A stretch of 64,000 nucleotides of DNA, taken from assembly GCA_964405685.1 (NCBI GenBank), contig CAYOOP010000004.1:146344-210343 (forward strand). The letters run 5' to 3'. Positions 51,563 to 59,449 of the stretch are shown here, in pieces. The DNA comes from CAYOOP01 sp964405685 (lineage in GTDB: Bacteria > Pseudomonadota > Alphaproteobacteria > Rickettsiales > SXRF01). Position numbers and translations under genes: made by a program. The notes beneath the pieces were generated by a model, which was not told where the DNA came from, searched no databases, and saw nothing but the letters and a program-made list of their open reading frames with translations. How positions within the stretch are numbered: position 1 is the first letter of the stretch; every line of letters begins with the position of its first letter.

Positions 51563-51922
51563 ATGTCAACACTCTTAAAAACCGTATGCTTTAGCGTTCT
51601 CATTGCTGGCATCGCTACCGCTGCTACCGCAGAAACCCATGCAAAACCTGCTGCTAAAGCAGTTGCAGCGAAGCCTGCCAAAGTCACCGGCCAAAATGCC
51701 GCTACCCGCGCAGCGAAAGAGCCGCTCGCAGGCATTGCAACGCCTGTTGCGAACGATCGCAGCAAAATCCAGTGCAACAGCGTAGTGGATTGCCGCCGCA
51801 AAGGTGCGGAACTTGAAACCGTATGGCAAATGAACAACGGCGCGCCCGTTACTGCTGCAAAAGAAGCCGCAAAACCTGCCAAAATTGCTAAAGGCAAAAA
51901 AGCCAAACCTGCTGCAAAGTAG
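51563..51922 (+). CDS. Periplasmic lysine/alanine-rich protein
   Basis: The 119-residue protein has a signal peptide (LLKTVCFSVLIAGIATAATA, predicted cut after ATA). The mature part has Ala/Lys/Pro-rich repeats (KPAAKAVAAKPAK) and two close cysteines (QCNSVVDC) that could form a disulfide. A tail AKEAAKPAKIAKGKKAKPAAK follows. AAGGAA precedes the ATG. A rho-independent terminator follows. It might bind DNA or anionic polymers in the envelope, but this is inference. Confidence 0.7.
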   Translation: MSTLLKTVCFSVLIAGIATAATAETHAKPAAKAVAAKPAKVTGQNAATRAAKEPLAGIATPVANDRSKIQCNSVVDCRRKGAELETVWQMNNGAPVTAAKEAAKPAKIAKGKKAKPAAK

Positions 51923-51944
51923 CTCGGCTTAGATCAATTGATTG

Positions 51945-51976
51945 CGCCACGGACACTAAAATCCGTGGCGTTTTTG
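51945..51976 (+). terminator. Rho-independent terminator
   Basis: cgccacgga pairs with tccgtggcg over an eight-nt loop (cactaaaa), followed by a T-run. It ends transcription of the periplasmic protein gene before malonyl-CoA decarboxylase. Confidence 0.88.
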
Positions 51977-52022
51977 TTTGTGAGCTATTGACGTTCGCCC
52001 TCAAGCATTCGATACATAGGCT

Positions 52023-53441
52023 ATGAACACCACCGACACATCGAAAAACACCTGGTTCCACAAGCGCGCGCTGGAGGGCATCGTCAACGCGTGGAATGAA
52101 GTTGAAAGCGTGGCACGCGAAGCAATCGGCGCAGACATCCGCGCAAACCTGCCGAAAGAAGACGTGCCCGCGCTCCTCAAACTCATGCGCGAATGCCTGC
52201 ATCCACGCGGGGGTGATGTCTCTGCGCGTAACAATACTGTGGAGCTCGGCGAAGTATATGCGCGGCTCACCGAAGGAGGCAAAACGAAATTCCTAAGCCT
52301 GCTTGCTACTGAATTTGATCTGGACCACACAGCGCTCCTCCCCATCATCAATCAATACACCCAACTTAAAACGCCAGAAGAGTTCAGCGGCTATGAAGCC
52401 AAACTCCGCGCTTCTCTCACCACCCCACGCAGCCAGATTCTGAAGCAATTCACCGCCCTGCCCAATGGTTTCAAATTTCTCGTCAACTTACGTGCGGATG
52501 TATTGCCGCTGCTGGAAACCAAGCCAGAGCTGAAAGGTTTAGAAGCTGATTTACAGGCGATTTTGTCGGCATGGTTTGACATTGGCCTGCTCGATTTGGT
52601 GGAGATCAAATGGGACAGCTCACCTGCAGGTCTGCTCGAAAAACTCATGCAATACGAGGCTGTACACCAGATTAATTCGTGGGAGGATTTACGCAATCGG
52701 CTGGATTCTGACCGCAAAATCTACGCTTTCTTCCACAATAAAATGCCGCTCGAACCGCTCATCTTCGTACAAGTTGCCTTCGTCAAAGGCTTTGCTGGAA
52801 GCATCCAGCAATTACTTGATACGGAAGACGCTGTGCTCCCCATTAAACAAGCCGACACCGCGATTTTCTACTCCATCTCCAACGCGCAAAAAGGCTTGAC
52901 CGGCATCAGCTTCGGCAACTTTCTTATCAAGCGCGTGGTGGAAGAACTGTCGCGCGAGTTTAAGCACATCGATACGTTTGCAACACTCTCGCCCATCCCT
53001 GGGTTCCGCGCGTGGTTGGACCCGAAATTAAAAGCGGGCGATATCAGTTTTATCACCACGCAGGAGTCCAAACAGATCAAAACATTCACCGGTGGGAACG
53101 CGGGCGAAGGCTTGCTGAAACTTCTGAATTCCGATTGGGCGAAGGACAAAGAAAAAACGGCCTTCGTCAATCCGCTCGTGGCACGCCTGGCCGTGCACTA
53201 TTTGTTGCACGAGAAAAAAGGCAACAAGCCGCTCGACCCCGTCGCCAATTTCCATCTCTTCAACGGTGCACGTTTGGAACGCCTCAATCTGCTTGCGGAC
53301 ACCTCGCCCAAAGGCATGAAACAATCCGCTGGCCTCATGGTCAACTACCACTACCGCTTGAGCGAGATCAACGAAAACCACGAACACTTTGTGCGTGATG
53401 GGAAAATAGTTGCCTCAAGGCAGGTGAAAAGCTATTTGTAA
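52023..53441 (+). CDS. Malonyl-CoA decarboxylase
   Basis: Converts malonyl-CoA to acetyl-CoA and CO2, lowering malonyl-CoA pools. The 472 residues match the MCD family: helical N-terminal domain, then EAVHQINSWEDLRNRLDSDRKIYAFFHNKMPLEPLIFVQVAFVKGFAGSIQQLL. The catalytic GNAT-like core ends in TFATLSPIPGFRAWLDP, containing the Ser and nearby residues of the active site, and YHYRLSEINENHEHFVRDG near the C-terminus. It is upstream of hfq. A phasin gene a few kb away suggests a context of carbon-storage metabolism. Confidence 0.93.
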   Translation: MNTTDTSKNTWFHKRALEGIVNAWNEVESVAREAIGADIRANLPKEDVPALLKLMRECLHPRGGDVSARNNTVELGEVYARLTEGGKTKFLSLLATEFDLDHTALLPIINQYTQLKTPEEFSGYEAKLRASLTTPRSQILKQFTALPNGFKFLVNLRADVLPLLETKPELKGLEADLQAILSAWFDIGLLDLVEIKWDSSPAGLLEKLMQYEAVHQINSWEDLRNRLDSDRKIYAFFHNKMPLEPLIFVQVAFVKGFAGSIQQLLDTEDAVLPIKQADTAIFYSISNAQKGLTGISFGNFLIKRVVEELSREFKHIDTFATLSPIPGFRAWLDPKLKAGDISFITTQESKQIKTFTGGNAGEGLLKLLNSDWAKDKEKTAFVNPLVARLAVHYLLHEKKGNKPLDPVANFHLFNGARLERLNLLADTSPKGMKQSAGLMVNYHYRLSEINENHEHFVRDGKIVASRQVKSYL

Positions 53442-53497
53442 GGCACGGCCTTAAAGGTCGGCTATAAAAACCAACAAAAATAAAAAACGAGGGTAAC

Positions 53498-53767
53498 ATG
53501 CATGAACGCAGCCAGAACATCCAGGATGTCTTCTTAAACAAGCTCCGCAAAACCAAGGTTCCGGTCACCATTTTCCTTGCCAACGGCGTGAAGCTGCAAG
53601 GCAATATCGGCGGGTTTGACAATTTCTGTGTGCTGCTGCGCCGCGGCCCGCAGATGCAGCTGGTCTATAAACACACCATCGCCACCGTCGTCCCCGGCGC
53701 GCCAATCAGCCTCTATGACGGTGAAGATGTAGGCGGTGAAGACGAAGCCATCGCTGCTGAAGCCTAA
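53498..53767 (+). CDS. hfq: RNA chaperone Hfq
   Basis: Ring-forming RNA chaperone for sRNA-mRNA pairing. The 89 residues contain Sm1 (NIQDVFLNKLRKTKVPVTIFLANGVKLQGNIGGFDNFCVLLR) and Sm2 (LVYKHTIATVVP), where YKHAIS is the usual motif. GAGGG precedes the ATG. hflX follows, as in most Proteobacteria, but a repeat lies between them. The acidic C-terminal tail is short. Confidence 0.97.
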   Translation: MHERSQNIQDVFLNKLRKTKVPVTIFLANGVKLQGNIGGFDNFCVLLRRGPQMQLVYKHTIATVVPGAPISLYDGEDVGGEDEAIAAEA

Positions 53768-53780
53768 TGCATTATCCACT

Positions 53781-53858
53781 GTCATCCTCGGCCTTGAGCC
53801 GAGGATCCATCGAACAGTTTTCTAGGATGGATGCTCGGGTCACGCCCGAGCATAACAG
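53781..53858. repeat. GTCAT-bounded double hairpin between hfq and hflX
   Basis: gtcatcctcggccttgag... ccgaggatccatc forms one hairpin and gatgctcgggtcacgcccgagcat another. It lies just before the hflX ATG, with no clear ribosome-binding site in between, so the element may affect hflX translation. Confidence 0.8.
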
Positions 53859-53861
53859 ATT

Positions 53862-55100
53862 ATGAAAACCCTCGTTCTCCAACCGTATTTTAAACGCCAG
53901 AAACAAGCCCGCCTGCCGGAAGTAGCGCTCGCCGAATCCGTCGGCCTGGCCGAGGCGATTGCGCTGCCGGTGGAACTCGGCATCGTGGTTCCGCTGCAAT
54001 CCATCACCCCCGCAACCTATCTCGGCAAAGGCAAGGTGGAGGAATTAAAAATCATCGTCACCGAGCATGAAATTGGCCTGTGCGTGCTGGGTGTTGACAC
54101 CAGCCCCGTGCAACAGCGTAATTTGGAAAAAGAACTTGGCTGCAAAGTCATCGACCGCACGGCGCTCATTTTGGAAATCTTCGGTGACCGCGCACGCACC
54201 GCGGAGGGCAAGCTGCAAGTCGAACTCGCCGCCCTCAACTATCAAAAAACTAGGCTTGTTCGCTCATGGACGCACCTGGAGCGCCAGCGCGGCGGCTTCG
54301 GATTCCTGGGCGGCCCGGGTGAATCGCAAATCGAAATTGATAGGCGCTTGATCCGCGACCGCATCGCCAAAATCAACCGGGAATTAAAGGAGGTCACCCG
54401 CACCCGCGCGCTCCACCGCAAAAACCGTCGCGATACTCCCTACCCCGTCGTGGCCTTGGTCGGTTATACCAACGCCGGTAAATCCACACTCTTTAACCGT
54501 CTAACCGGCGCAGAGGTTTACGCGGCCGATAAGCTATTTGCGACACTCGACCCCACCATGCGCGCGTGCAAGCTTCCCTCCGGCGCAACGGTGATTTTGT
54601 CTGACACCGTGGGCTTCGTCTCCAACCTTCCCCACCAACTTGTCGCCGCCTTCCGTGCAACGCTCGAGGAAGTATTGGAAGCGGATGTATTGCTGCATGT
54701 GCGCGACATTGCGAGCGAGGACTCTGAAGCACAAAAAGAAGACGTCGAGAAAGTGCTGGAGCAGTTGTTCGACCACCACTTACCTACCAATCTGATTGAG
54801 GTATGGAACAAAGTCGACCTGCTGGAACACCCACCAAGCGATGCTAGCGCCTGCCCAGTTTCGGCGGTAACCGGCGAAGGCATAAACACATTGCTTACCC
54901 GCATTGAAACGGTACTCGCCGACCGTTTTTACCAGGAAATCAACGTGCATTTGGGCCATGCTGATGGGCGCATGCGTGCCTGGCTTCACCGGCATGGACA
55001 GGTGATGCGCGAAGCTGTAGAAGAGGATGGTATCCACCTGACCGTGCGGCTACCGCATGAGCATGTGGGTCGTTTCGAACAGCTTGAGCACCATGACTGA
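53862..55100 (+). CDS. hflX: GTPase HflX
   Basis: Ribosome-splitting GTPase active under stress. The 412 residues have the N-terminal glycine-rich HflX domain (TPATYLGKGKVEEL, LEKELGCKVIDRTALILEIFGDRARTAEGKLQVELAALNYQKTRL, RQRGGFGFLGGPGESQIE). The G domain has G1 GYTNAGKST (about 201), DTVGF and NKVD motifs. The C-terminal part ends VRLPHEHVGRFEQ. The ATG immediately follows a palindromic repeat, and the ribosome-binding site is poor. The end overlaps a glycosyltransferase gene by eight nt. Confidence 0.96.
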   Translation: MKTLVLQPYFKRQKQARLPEVALAESVGLAEAIALPVELGIVVPLQSITPATYLGKGKVEELKIIVTEHEIGLCVLGVDTSPVQQRNLEKELGCKVIDRTALILEIFGDRARTAEGKLQVELAALNYQKTRLVRSWTHLERQRGGFGFLGGPGESQIEIDRRLIRDRIAKINRELKEVTRTRALHRKNRRDTPYPVVALVGYTNAGKSTLFNRLTGAEVYAADKLFATLDPTMRACKLPSGATVILSDTVGFVSNLPHQLVAAFRATLEEVLEADVLLHVRDIASEDSEAQKEDVEKVLEQLFDHHLPTNLIEVWNKVDLLEHPPSDASACPVSAVTGEGINTLLTRIETVLADRFYQEINVHLGHADGRMRAWLHRHGQVMREAVEEDGIHLTVRLPHEHVGRFEQLEHHD

Positions 55101-56025
55101 GCCACTGATTTCCTACGTTGTCACCGTCTACAACAAGGCGCCCTATTTACCGGCGACGGTGCGTTCGCTCGTGAATCAGGAGGGCAACCTCCCGTCCGAA
55201 TATATTTTTGTGGATGACGTCTCGAGCGATGCATCCCTCGCAGTAATCGAAAAAGAGACCAAAGACATGGGAAACGTGACTATTGTCTGCAATTCCAGCA
55301 ACGCCGGGCAAAGCGTACGCCTGAATCAAGGTGCCAGGCTCGCCCGCGGCAAATATATTTTATGCTTTGATTCGGACGATGTACTGGCGGCCAACGCTGC
55401 CTCCCGCATGATCGCACTGCTTGAAAAACATGACGCCGATGTGGTTTACGGTGAATGGGAAAAAACGCAAAGCGCGGGGCTCGACTTACTCACCAAACGC
55501 GTGCCGGATGCGGTCAAATGTGACATCAGCGATACACCTCTCACTTTCGTGATGAACGGCCGTTTTATGCGCATGGCGCTGGTAACGCGGCGCGAAGTGT
55601 TCTTAACCGCAGGCGGCGCCGATGAGCGGATTTTGATTCAGGACGAATCGCTCCCCTTGCGCCTGGCCATTCACGCCAAGCGCTTCATAAAACTCTATGC
55701 GCCGATTATGTTCATACCCAAAATCGAAGGCGCGCTGTCGGCCAATGTGTCGCAACTCAATCACGATCGTTTCCTCGCTCAACGCAATGTGCTGATGGAT
55801 TATCCACGACTGAGCGACGAGGAACGACGCCAACTCTACCGCCGTGCTGTTTCCTGTGGTTGGAAACAAATGCGACACCTGCGCGGTTTGCGTGGTGTGA
55901 CCTCGTGGCAATTTAGGGAATACCTGCTTTCGCGCCGGCGCAGCACTCCGATTAAAGCAGACGTGCTGGTGCGGCTCTCGGCGATGTTTGCCGCGCTTCC
56001 CGGAGTGCGCCGCCTTGATAAATAG
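55093..56025 (+). CDS. Family 2 glycosyltransferase
   Basis: Inverting GT-A enzyme of unknown sugar specificity. I start at the ATG at 55093 (MTEPLISYVVTVYNKAPYL) which overlaps the hflX stop by eight nt. Over 310 residues it has the GT2 pattern: VTVYNKAPYLPATVRSLV, EYIFVDDVSSDASLAVI, and the DxD metal motif in FDSDDVLAAN. The C-terminal helix-rich part ends with SAMFAALPGVRRLDK. It is followed by a second GT2 gene with overlap, so a surface polysaccharide or LPS pair is likely. Confidence 0.88.
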   Translation: MTEPLISYVVTVYNKAPYLPATVRSLVNQEGNLPSEYIFVDDVSSDASLAVIEKETKDMGNVTIVCNSSNAGQSVRLNQGARLARGKYILCFDSDDVLAANAASRMIALLEKHDADVVYGEWEKTQSAGLDLLTKRVPDAVKCDISDTPLTFVMNGRFMRMALVTRREVFLTAGGADERILIQDESLPLRLAIHAKRFIKLYAPIMFIPKIEGALSANVSQLNHDRFLAQRNVLMDYPRLSDEERRQLYRRAVSCGWKQMRHLRGLRGVTSWQFREYLLSRRRSTPIKADVLVRLSAMFAALPGVRRLDK

Positions 56026-56785
56026 ACCTTCTATCTCCGTTTTTATGATTACTCTTAATGAAGCCGATCGCGTGGGTGCAATGCTTGCAGCCGCGAAACA
56101 AATTGCCGATGAAATCATCGTCGTCGACAACGGCTCAACCGACGGCACGCAAGCTCTTTGCGAGCAACACGGTGCCAAGGTGATGTTCCATGCCTGGGAA
56201 GGATTTGGATTCCAAAAACGTTTCGCCGAAGAGCAATGCAAAAACGATTGGGTGCTTAATCTCGATGCCGATGAAGTGCTAAGCCCTGCCCTCATTGCTG
56301 AAATTCAAGCGCTCGATTTTGCATGCGACGGCTATGTGCTGCGCATTGGAGATGCCCTACCTGGTGAAAACATTCCCGGCCGGTTTGCGCATACCACCAA
56401 AGCGGTGCGCCTCTACCGCAAATCGAAAGGACGCTACGCTGAAAGCACGGTGCATGACCGCGTACACTTCGAAAAAGATGCACAAATTGGTGCGCTGCAA
56501 CATCGTGTCTATCACTATTCGCTGCGTTCCATCGCCCATGCAGTGGAGAAGCTCAATCGCTACACAAGCATGCTCGCAAACGACATGCACGCGCGCAATG
56601 TTCGCATCCCCTTTTTCTATTTCCGCCTCGTCACCGAGCCCTTCACCGCCTTTTTCAAATCCTACATCATCCGTCACGATATTATGCGAGGGTGGAGCGG
56701 ATTTGTGAACGCTGGCGTCTATGCCGCATCGCGTTTTTTGCGTCTCGCAAAACTTTTCGAGCTGCGTCGTGGACGTTTAAAATAG
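56015..56785 (+). CDS. Family 2 glycosyltransferase, WaaE/KdtX-like
   Basis: Second GT2 enzyme, similar to lipopolysaccharide-core glucosyltransferases. From the TTG at 56015 the product is about 256 residues. A TTG further upstream (55988) and an ATG (56045) are in frame, but the latter would cut the first beta strand. Motifs are ISVFMITLNEADRVGAML, DEIIVVDNGSTDGT, LNLDADEVLSPALI (DAD) and the YHYSLRSIAHAVEKLNRYTS segment. Its FYFRLVTEPFTAFFKSYIIRHDIMRGWSGF part is the membrane-contacting region of this subfamily. Likely acts on LPS core, by similarity only. Confidence 0.85.
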   Translation: MINRPSISVFMITLNEADRVGAMLAAAKQIADEIIVVDNGSTDGTQALCEQHGAKVMFHAWEGFGFQKRFAEEQCKNDWVLNLDADEVLSPALIAEIQALDFACDGYVLRIGDALPGENIPGRFAHTTKAVRLYRKSKGRYAESTVHDRVHFEKDAQIGALQHRVYHYSLRSIAHAVEKLNRYTSMLANDMHARNVRIPFFYFRLVTEPFTAFFKSYIIRHDIMRGWSGFVNAGVYAASRFLRLAKLFELRRGRLK

Positions 56786-56802
56786 GTATACGTCCCACCC
56801 AT

Positions 56803-56870
56803 GTCACCCCGCACTTGTTGCTGGGTCTTCCGAAACCTCAAGGAGATGCCGCAACGAGTGCGGCATGACA
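56803..56870. repeat. GTCA-ATGAC palindrome before the phasin gene
   Basis: gtcaccccgcacttgttg pairs imperfectly with caacgagtgcggcatgac, with an inner aggag hairpin. It belongs to the GTCAT-ATGAC class. It sits in the 271-nt spacer between the glycosyltransferase and phasin genes. Confidence 0.75.
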
Positions 56871-56930
56871 GCGCGATGGAATGCAGGAAGCCTAAATAAC
56901 GTATTATTTCAGGACACTAGGGGGAACATC

Positions 56931-56959
56931 TTGACAAATGATGTGAAACACCCTAGATC
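56931..56959 (+). promoter_or_regulatory. Putative sigma-70 promoter of the phasin gene
   Basis: TTGACA at 56931-56936 and TAGATC at 56954-56959 are 17 nt apart, about 97 nt before the phasin ATG. Call based on consensus only. The -10 box is only a moderate match. Confidence 0.5.
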
Positions 56960-57056
56960 ATTAGGCAGTGTTTGTGCGCTGCACAAAAACCAACGAAATT
57001 TTTAACCGCCGCATGCACAATTTTGCCCTGCGGTATTTATTTGAAGGAGAACTATT

Positions 57057-57683
57057 ATGGCTGCATCTCGTAAAGCAAAAGCGTCGCCGAAGTCTGCCCC
57101 AAAAGCAGCTCCGAAAGCGGCTCCAAAGGCATCGTCGGCTCGTACCAATCCGTTTAGCGCGGTGGATTCCACCCGTCAATCGGCTGAAACCGTTGTGAAC
57201 ATGGGCAACAAAGCAGTGAAAGATCTGCACAGCTCTATCACTTCCGAAGCACAAAAAACCCAAGCGAAACTCTATGCTATGAGCCGCGAAAGTGCTGCAA
57301 CATTCTCGCGCTCCGCTGACATGGCCACCAAAACCATGAACGAAGTTGCTGGCATCGCTCGCGACAACGTGGAAGCGTGTATGGAGTGCGGCAATCTCTC
57401 GGCGAACGTTGCGAAAAACGTCGGCGAGGAAGTGTCCGGAATCGTCAACCAATCGCTCACCGATGCCATGGAGATCTGCCAAGAAGCGCTCGCCTGCCGC
57501 ACGTTGAACGATGTGGTGGAACTCAACAACAAGATCATGAAAAGCTCGCTTGATAGCTGCTTTGATCAAGTATCGAAGCTCTCAAGCATCTGGTTTGAAG
57601 CGGCATCTGAGGTATGCGAACCCTTGAACGAACGCATCTCAAACGCCAGCAACCAAATCAGCAAGCTGATGGCCAAAGCCTAA
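57057..57683 (+). CDS. phaP: Phasin-family granule protein
   Basis: Coats polyhydroxyalkanoate granules. The 208-residue protein has a Lys/Ala/Pro-rich N-terminal tail with repeats of SPKSAPKAAPKAAPKAS (histone H1-like), then a long amphipathic helical domain typical of Phasin_2 (FSAVDSTRQSAETVVNMGNKAVKDLHSSITSEAQ...). It has a run of internal cysteines (CMECGN, CQEALACR, SCFDQ, VCEP), unusual for a phasin. AAGGAG precedes the ATG, and a terminator follows. No PHA synthase is in the window. Confidence 0.85.
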   Translation: MAASRKAKASPKSAPKAAPKAAPKASSARTNPFSAVDSTRQSAETVVNMGNKAVKDLHSSITSEAQKTQAKLYAMSRESAATFSRSADMATKTMNEVAGIARDNVEACMECGNLSANVAKNVGEEVSGIVNQSLTDAMEICQEALACRTLNDVVELNNKIMKSSLDSCFDQVSKLSSIWFEAASEVCEPLNERISNASNQISKLMAKA

Positions 57684-57704
57684 GCGTTCATACTCTAACC
57701 TTAA

Positions 57705-57734
57705 AAAGGGCGGGAATTTACCCGCCCTTTTTTA
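57705..57734 (+). terminator. Rho-independent terminator after the phasin gene
   Basis: aaagggcggg pairs with cccgcccttt around aattta, followed by T-run. Convergent GT4 gene begins about 95 nt away on the other strand. Confidence 0.9.
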
Positions 57735-57742
57735 TTGTTTCC

Positions 57743-57828
57743 GTCATCTTCAGCGAGGCATTGCCAAGCTGGGGATCTCGTAAAACGCATGAGATCCTAG
57801 GGCCGCACAAAGTGCGGCCGAGGATGAC
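57743..57828. repeat. GTCAT-ATGAC palindrome between phasin and GT4 genes
   Basis: gtcatcttcagcgaggcatt on the left and ggccgaggatgac on the right, with an inner hairpin gatctcgtaaaacgcatgagatc. Fills the convergent spacer. Confidence 0.75.
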
Positions 57829-57830
57829 CC

Positions 57831-58964
57831 CTATATTCCGAGCACTTCCCGATACACCTTCATTGTCTTTTCGCACATCACATCCGACGAAAACAGCTTT
57901 GCCTGTTCGCGGGCCTGTGCGCCCATCCACTCGAATTGCGTGGCGTCCAGCGTCAGTGCATAATCGATCGTTTTAGCAAGCGCATCAACACCACCGGGTT
58001 CCACCAACCAACCGGTGATACCAGGTTTTACCGTCTCGCGCGCGCCGCCGTGGTTGGTCGCAATCACCGGCTTACCCATCGCCTGCGCTTCCAACACCAC
58101 ACGGCCAAAGGCTTCCGGCTCCACCGATGTCGCCACTACGATTTTCGCGAGCTTGTATGCTTCAGCCATATAGGGCGATGAACCAACCAAACGCACCTTG
58201 CTTTCCAACCCATGCGCCTTAATCAGTGCAACGACTTCATGCTTGAATGCAGGATGTTGCGTATCATCGCCCACCAACACCGCGAAATAATCGCGATCTT
58301 TCAGTTGTGCAAGTGCCTTGATAAAAATGTCCTGCCCTTTCCAGCGGGTGATGCGCCCAGGGAAGAGAATAATCGGCAAATGCTCCGGTATATTCCACTG
58401 CTTAATCAATTCTACTAAGCGCTGCTGCGAAACGTTTTCGGGGCTGAAGATATTCAAATCCACGCCACGGTGAATGGTACGGATGCGGCTTTCAGGCACA
58501 CCGTAATTCTCCATCATATGCGCTTTGATGAACTCAGAAATCGCAATCACCAATTCACCACGCACCATCACATCGTTGTATTTGCGCTTCCACCTATCTT
58601 CCAGACCGTAGACACCATGGAAGGTCGTCATAAACGGCACACCGGCGCGCTTGGCCGCGAAATACGCCGACCATGCCGGCGCGCGCGAGCGGGCATGTAC
58701 CAGACTGATGTTGTGTTTGCGAATGATGCGCTCCAAGCGCAGCACATTCAGCGCCATAACAAACGGGTCTTTCGCCGCCAGCGGCAGGGTGACATGTTCG
58801 GCACCGCAGTGCATCAATTTCGGCAACAACTCGCCACCAGCAGAAGCCACAAAACTGCCCCAACCTTGTTGTTTAATGGCTTTGGCAATTTCCAGCGTGC
58901 CGCGCTCCACGCCACCGGTTTGGTGGAGTTTCGGCAGCACTTGTAGGATGTTCGGCGTGGACAT
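57831..58964 (-). CDS. Family 4 glycosyltransferase
   Basis: GT-B retaining transferase, probably for LPS or capsule. The 377 residues begin MSTPNILQVLPKLHQTGGVERGTLEIAKAI (N-terminal Rossmann domain). The LILFPGRITRWKGQDIFIKAL-type segment (here PIILFPGRITRWKGQDIF) and LVGSSPYMAEAYKLAKIVVATSVEPEAFGRVVLEAQAMGKPVIATNHGG follow, with the EX7E motif as EPEAFGRVVLE. The ATG overlaps the coaD stop by one base (TAATG), and a palindrome follows its stop. It is third gene of gyrA-coaD-GT4. Confidence 0.9.
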   Translation of the reverse strand: MSTPNILQVLPKLHQTGGVERGTLEIAKAIKQQGWGSFVASAGGELLPKLMHCGAEHVTLPLAAKDPFVMALNVLRLERIIRKHNISLVHARSRAPAWSAYFAAKRAGVPFMTTFHGVYGLEDRWKRKYNDVMVRGELVIAISEFIKAHMMENYGVPESRIRTIHRGVDLNIFSPENVSQQRLVELIKQWNIPEHLPIILFPGRITRWKGQDIFIKALAQLKDRDYFAVLVGDDTQHPAFKHEVVALIKAHGLESKVRLVGSSPYMAEAYKLAKIVVATSVEPEAFGRVVLEAQAMGKPVIATNHGGARETVKPGITGWLVEPGGVDALAKTIDYALTLDATQFEWMGAQAREQAKLFSSDVMCEKTMKVYREVLGI

Positions 58965-59449
58965 TAGGCGTAGTGCGCGCGAAGAGCTTTAGCGGTATTC
59001 GGCGAAACGAAACTGGAGATGTCACCCTTTAATCGCGCGATTTGTTTGACGAAGCGTGACGAAATAAAATGCGTGTTTTCGGACGCCGTGAGGAACACGG
59101 TTTCAACATCGCCTTTCAACCGCGCGTTCATGCACGCCATTTGGAATTCATATTCAAAATCCGACACGGCGCGAAGACCGCGAATCAAGAGTTGCGAACC
59201 GACTTCTTCGGCGAGCGTGACCAGCAAGCCCGAAAACGTACGCACTTCAATGCGCCTGGCATCCGCAAGTTCCGCAATGTCCGCCTTCACCAGCGCCGCG
59301 CGTTGTTCAATGCCAAAAATCGGCTCCTTGCCAGTATCGAGCGCCACCGCAATCACCAGCTTATCCACGACTTTGAGCGCCCGCTGGATGATATCCATAT
59401 GGCCAACGGTAATCGGGTCAAACGTGCCGGGGTAAATGCCTGTGCGCAT
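58964..59449 (-). CDS. coaD: Phosphopantetheine adenylyltransferase
   Basis: Fourth step of coenzyme A synthesis. The 161 residues start RTGIYPGTFDPITVGHMDIIQRA with the nucleotidyltransferase TxGH motif (residues 14-17). They contain RGLRAVSDFEYEFQMACMNARL and ENTHFISSRFVKQIARLKGDISSFV. The length is typical. It shares one base with the gyrA stop (TAATG), so the two are coupled. Confidence 0.96.
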   Translation of the reverse strand: MRTGIYPGTFDPITVGHMDIIQRALKVVDKLVIAVALDTGKEPIFGIEQRAALVKADIAELADARRIEVRTFSGLLVTLAEEVGSQLLIRGLRAVSDFEYEFQMACMNARLKGDVETVFLTASENTHFISSRFVKQIARLKGDISSFVSPNTAKALRAHYA

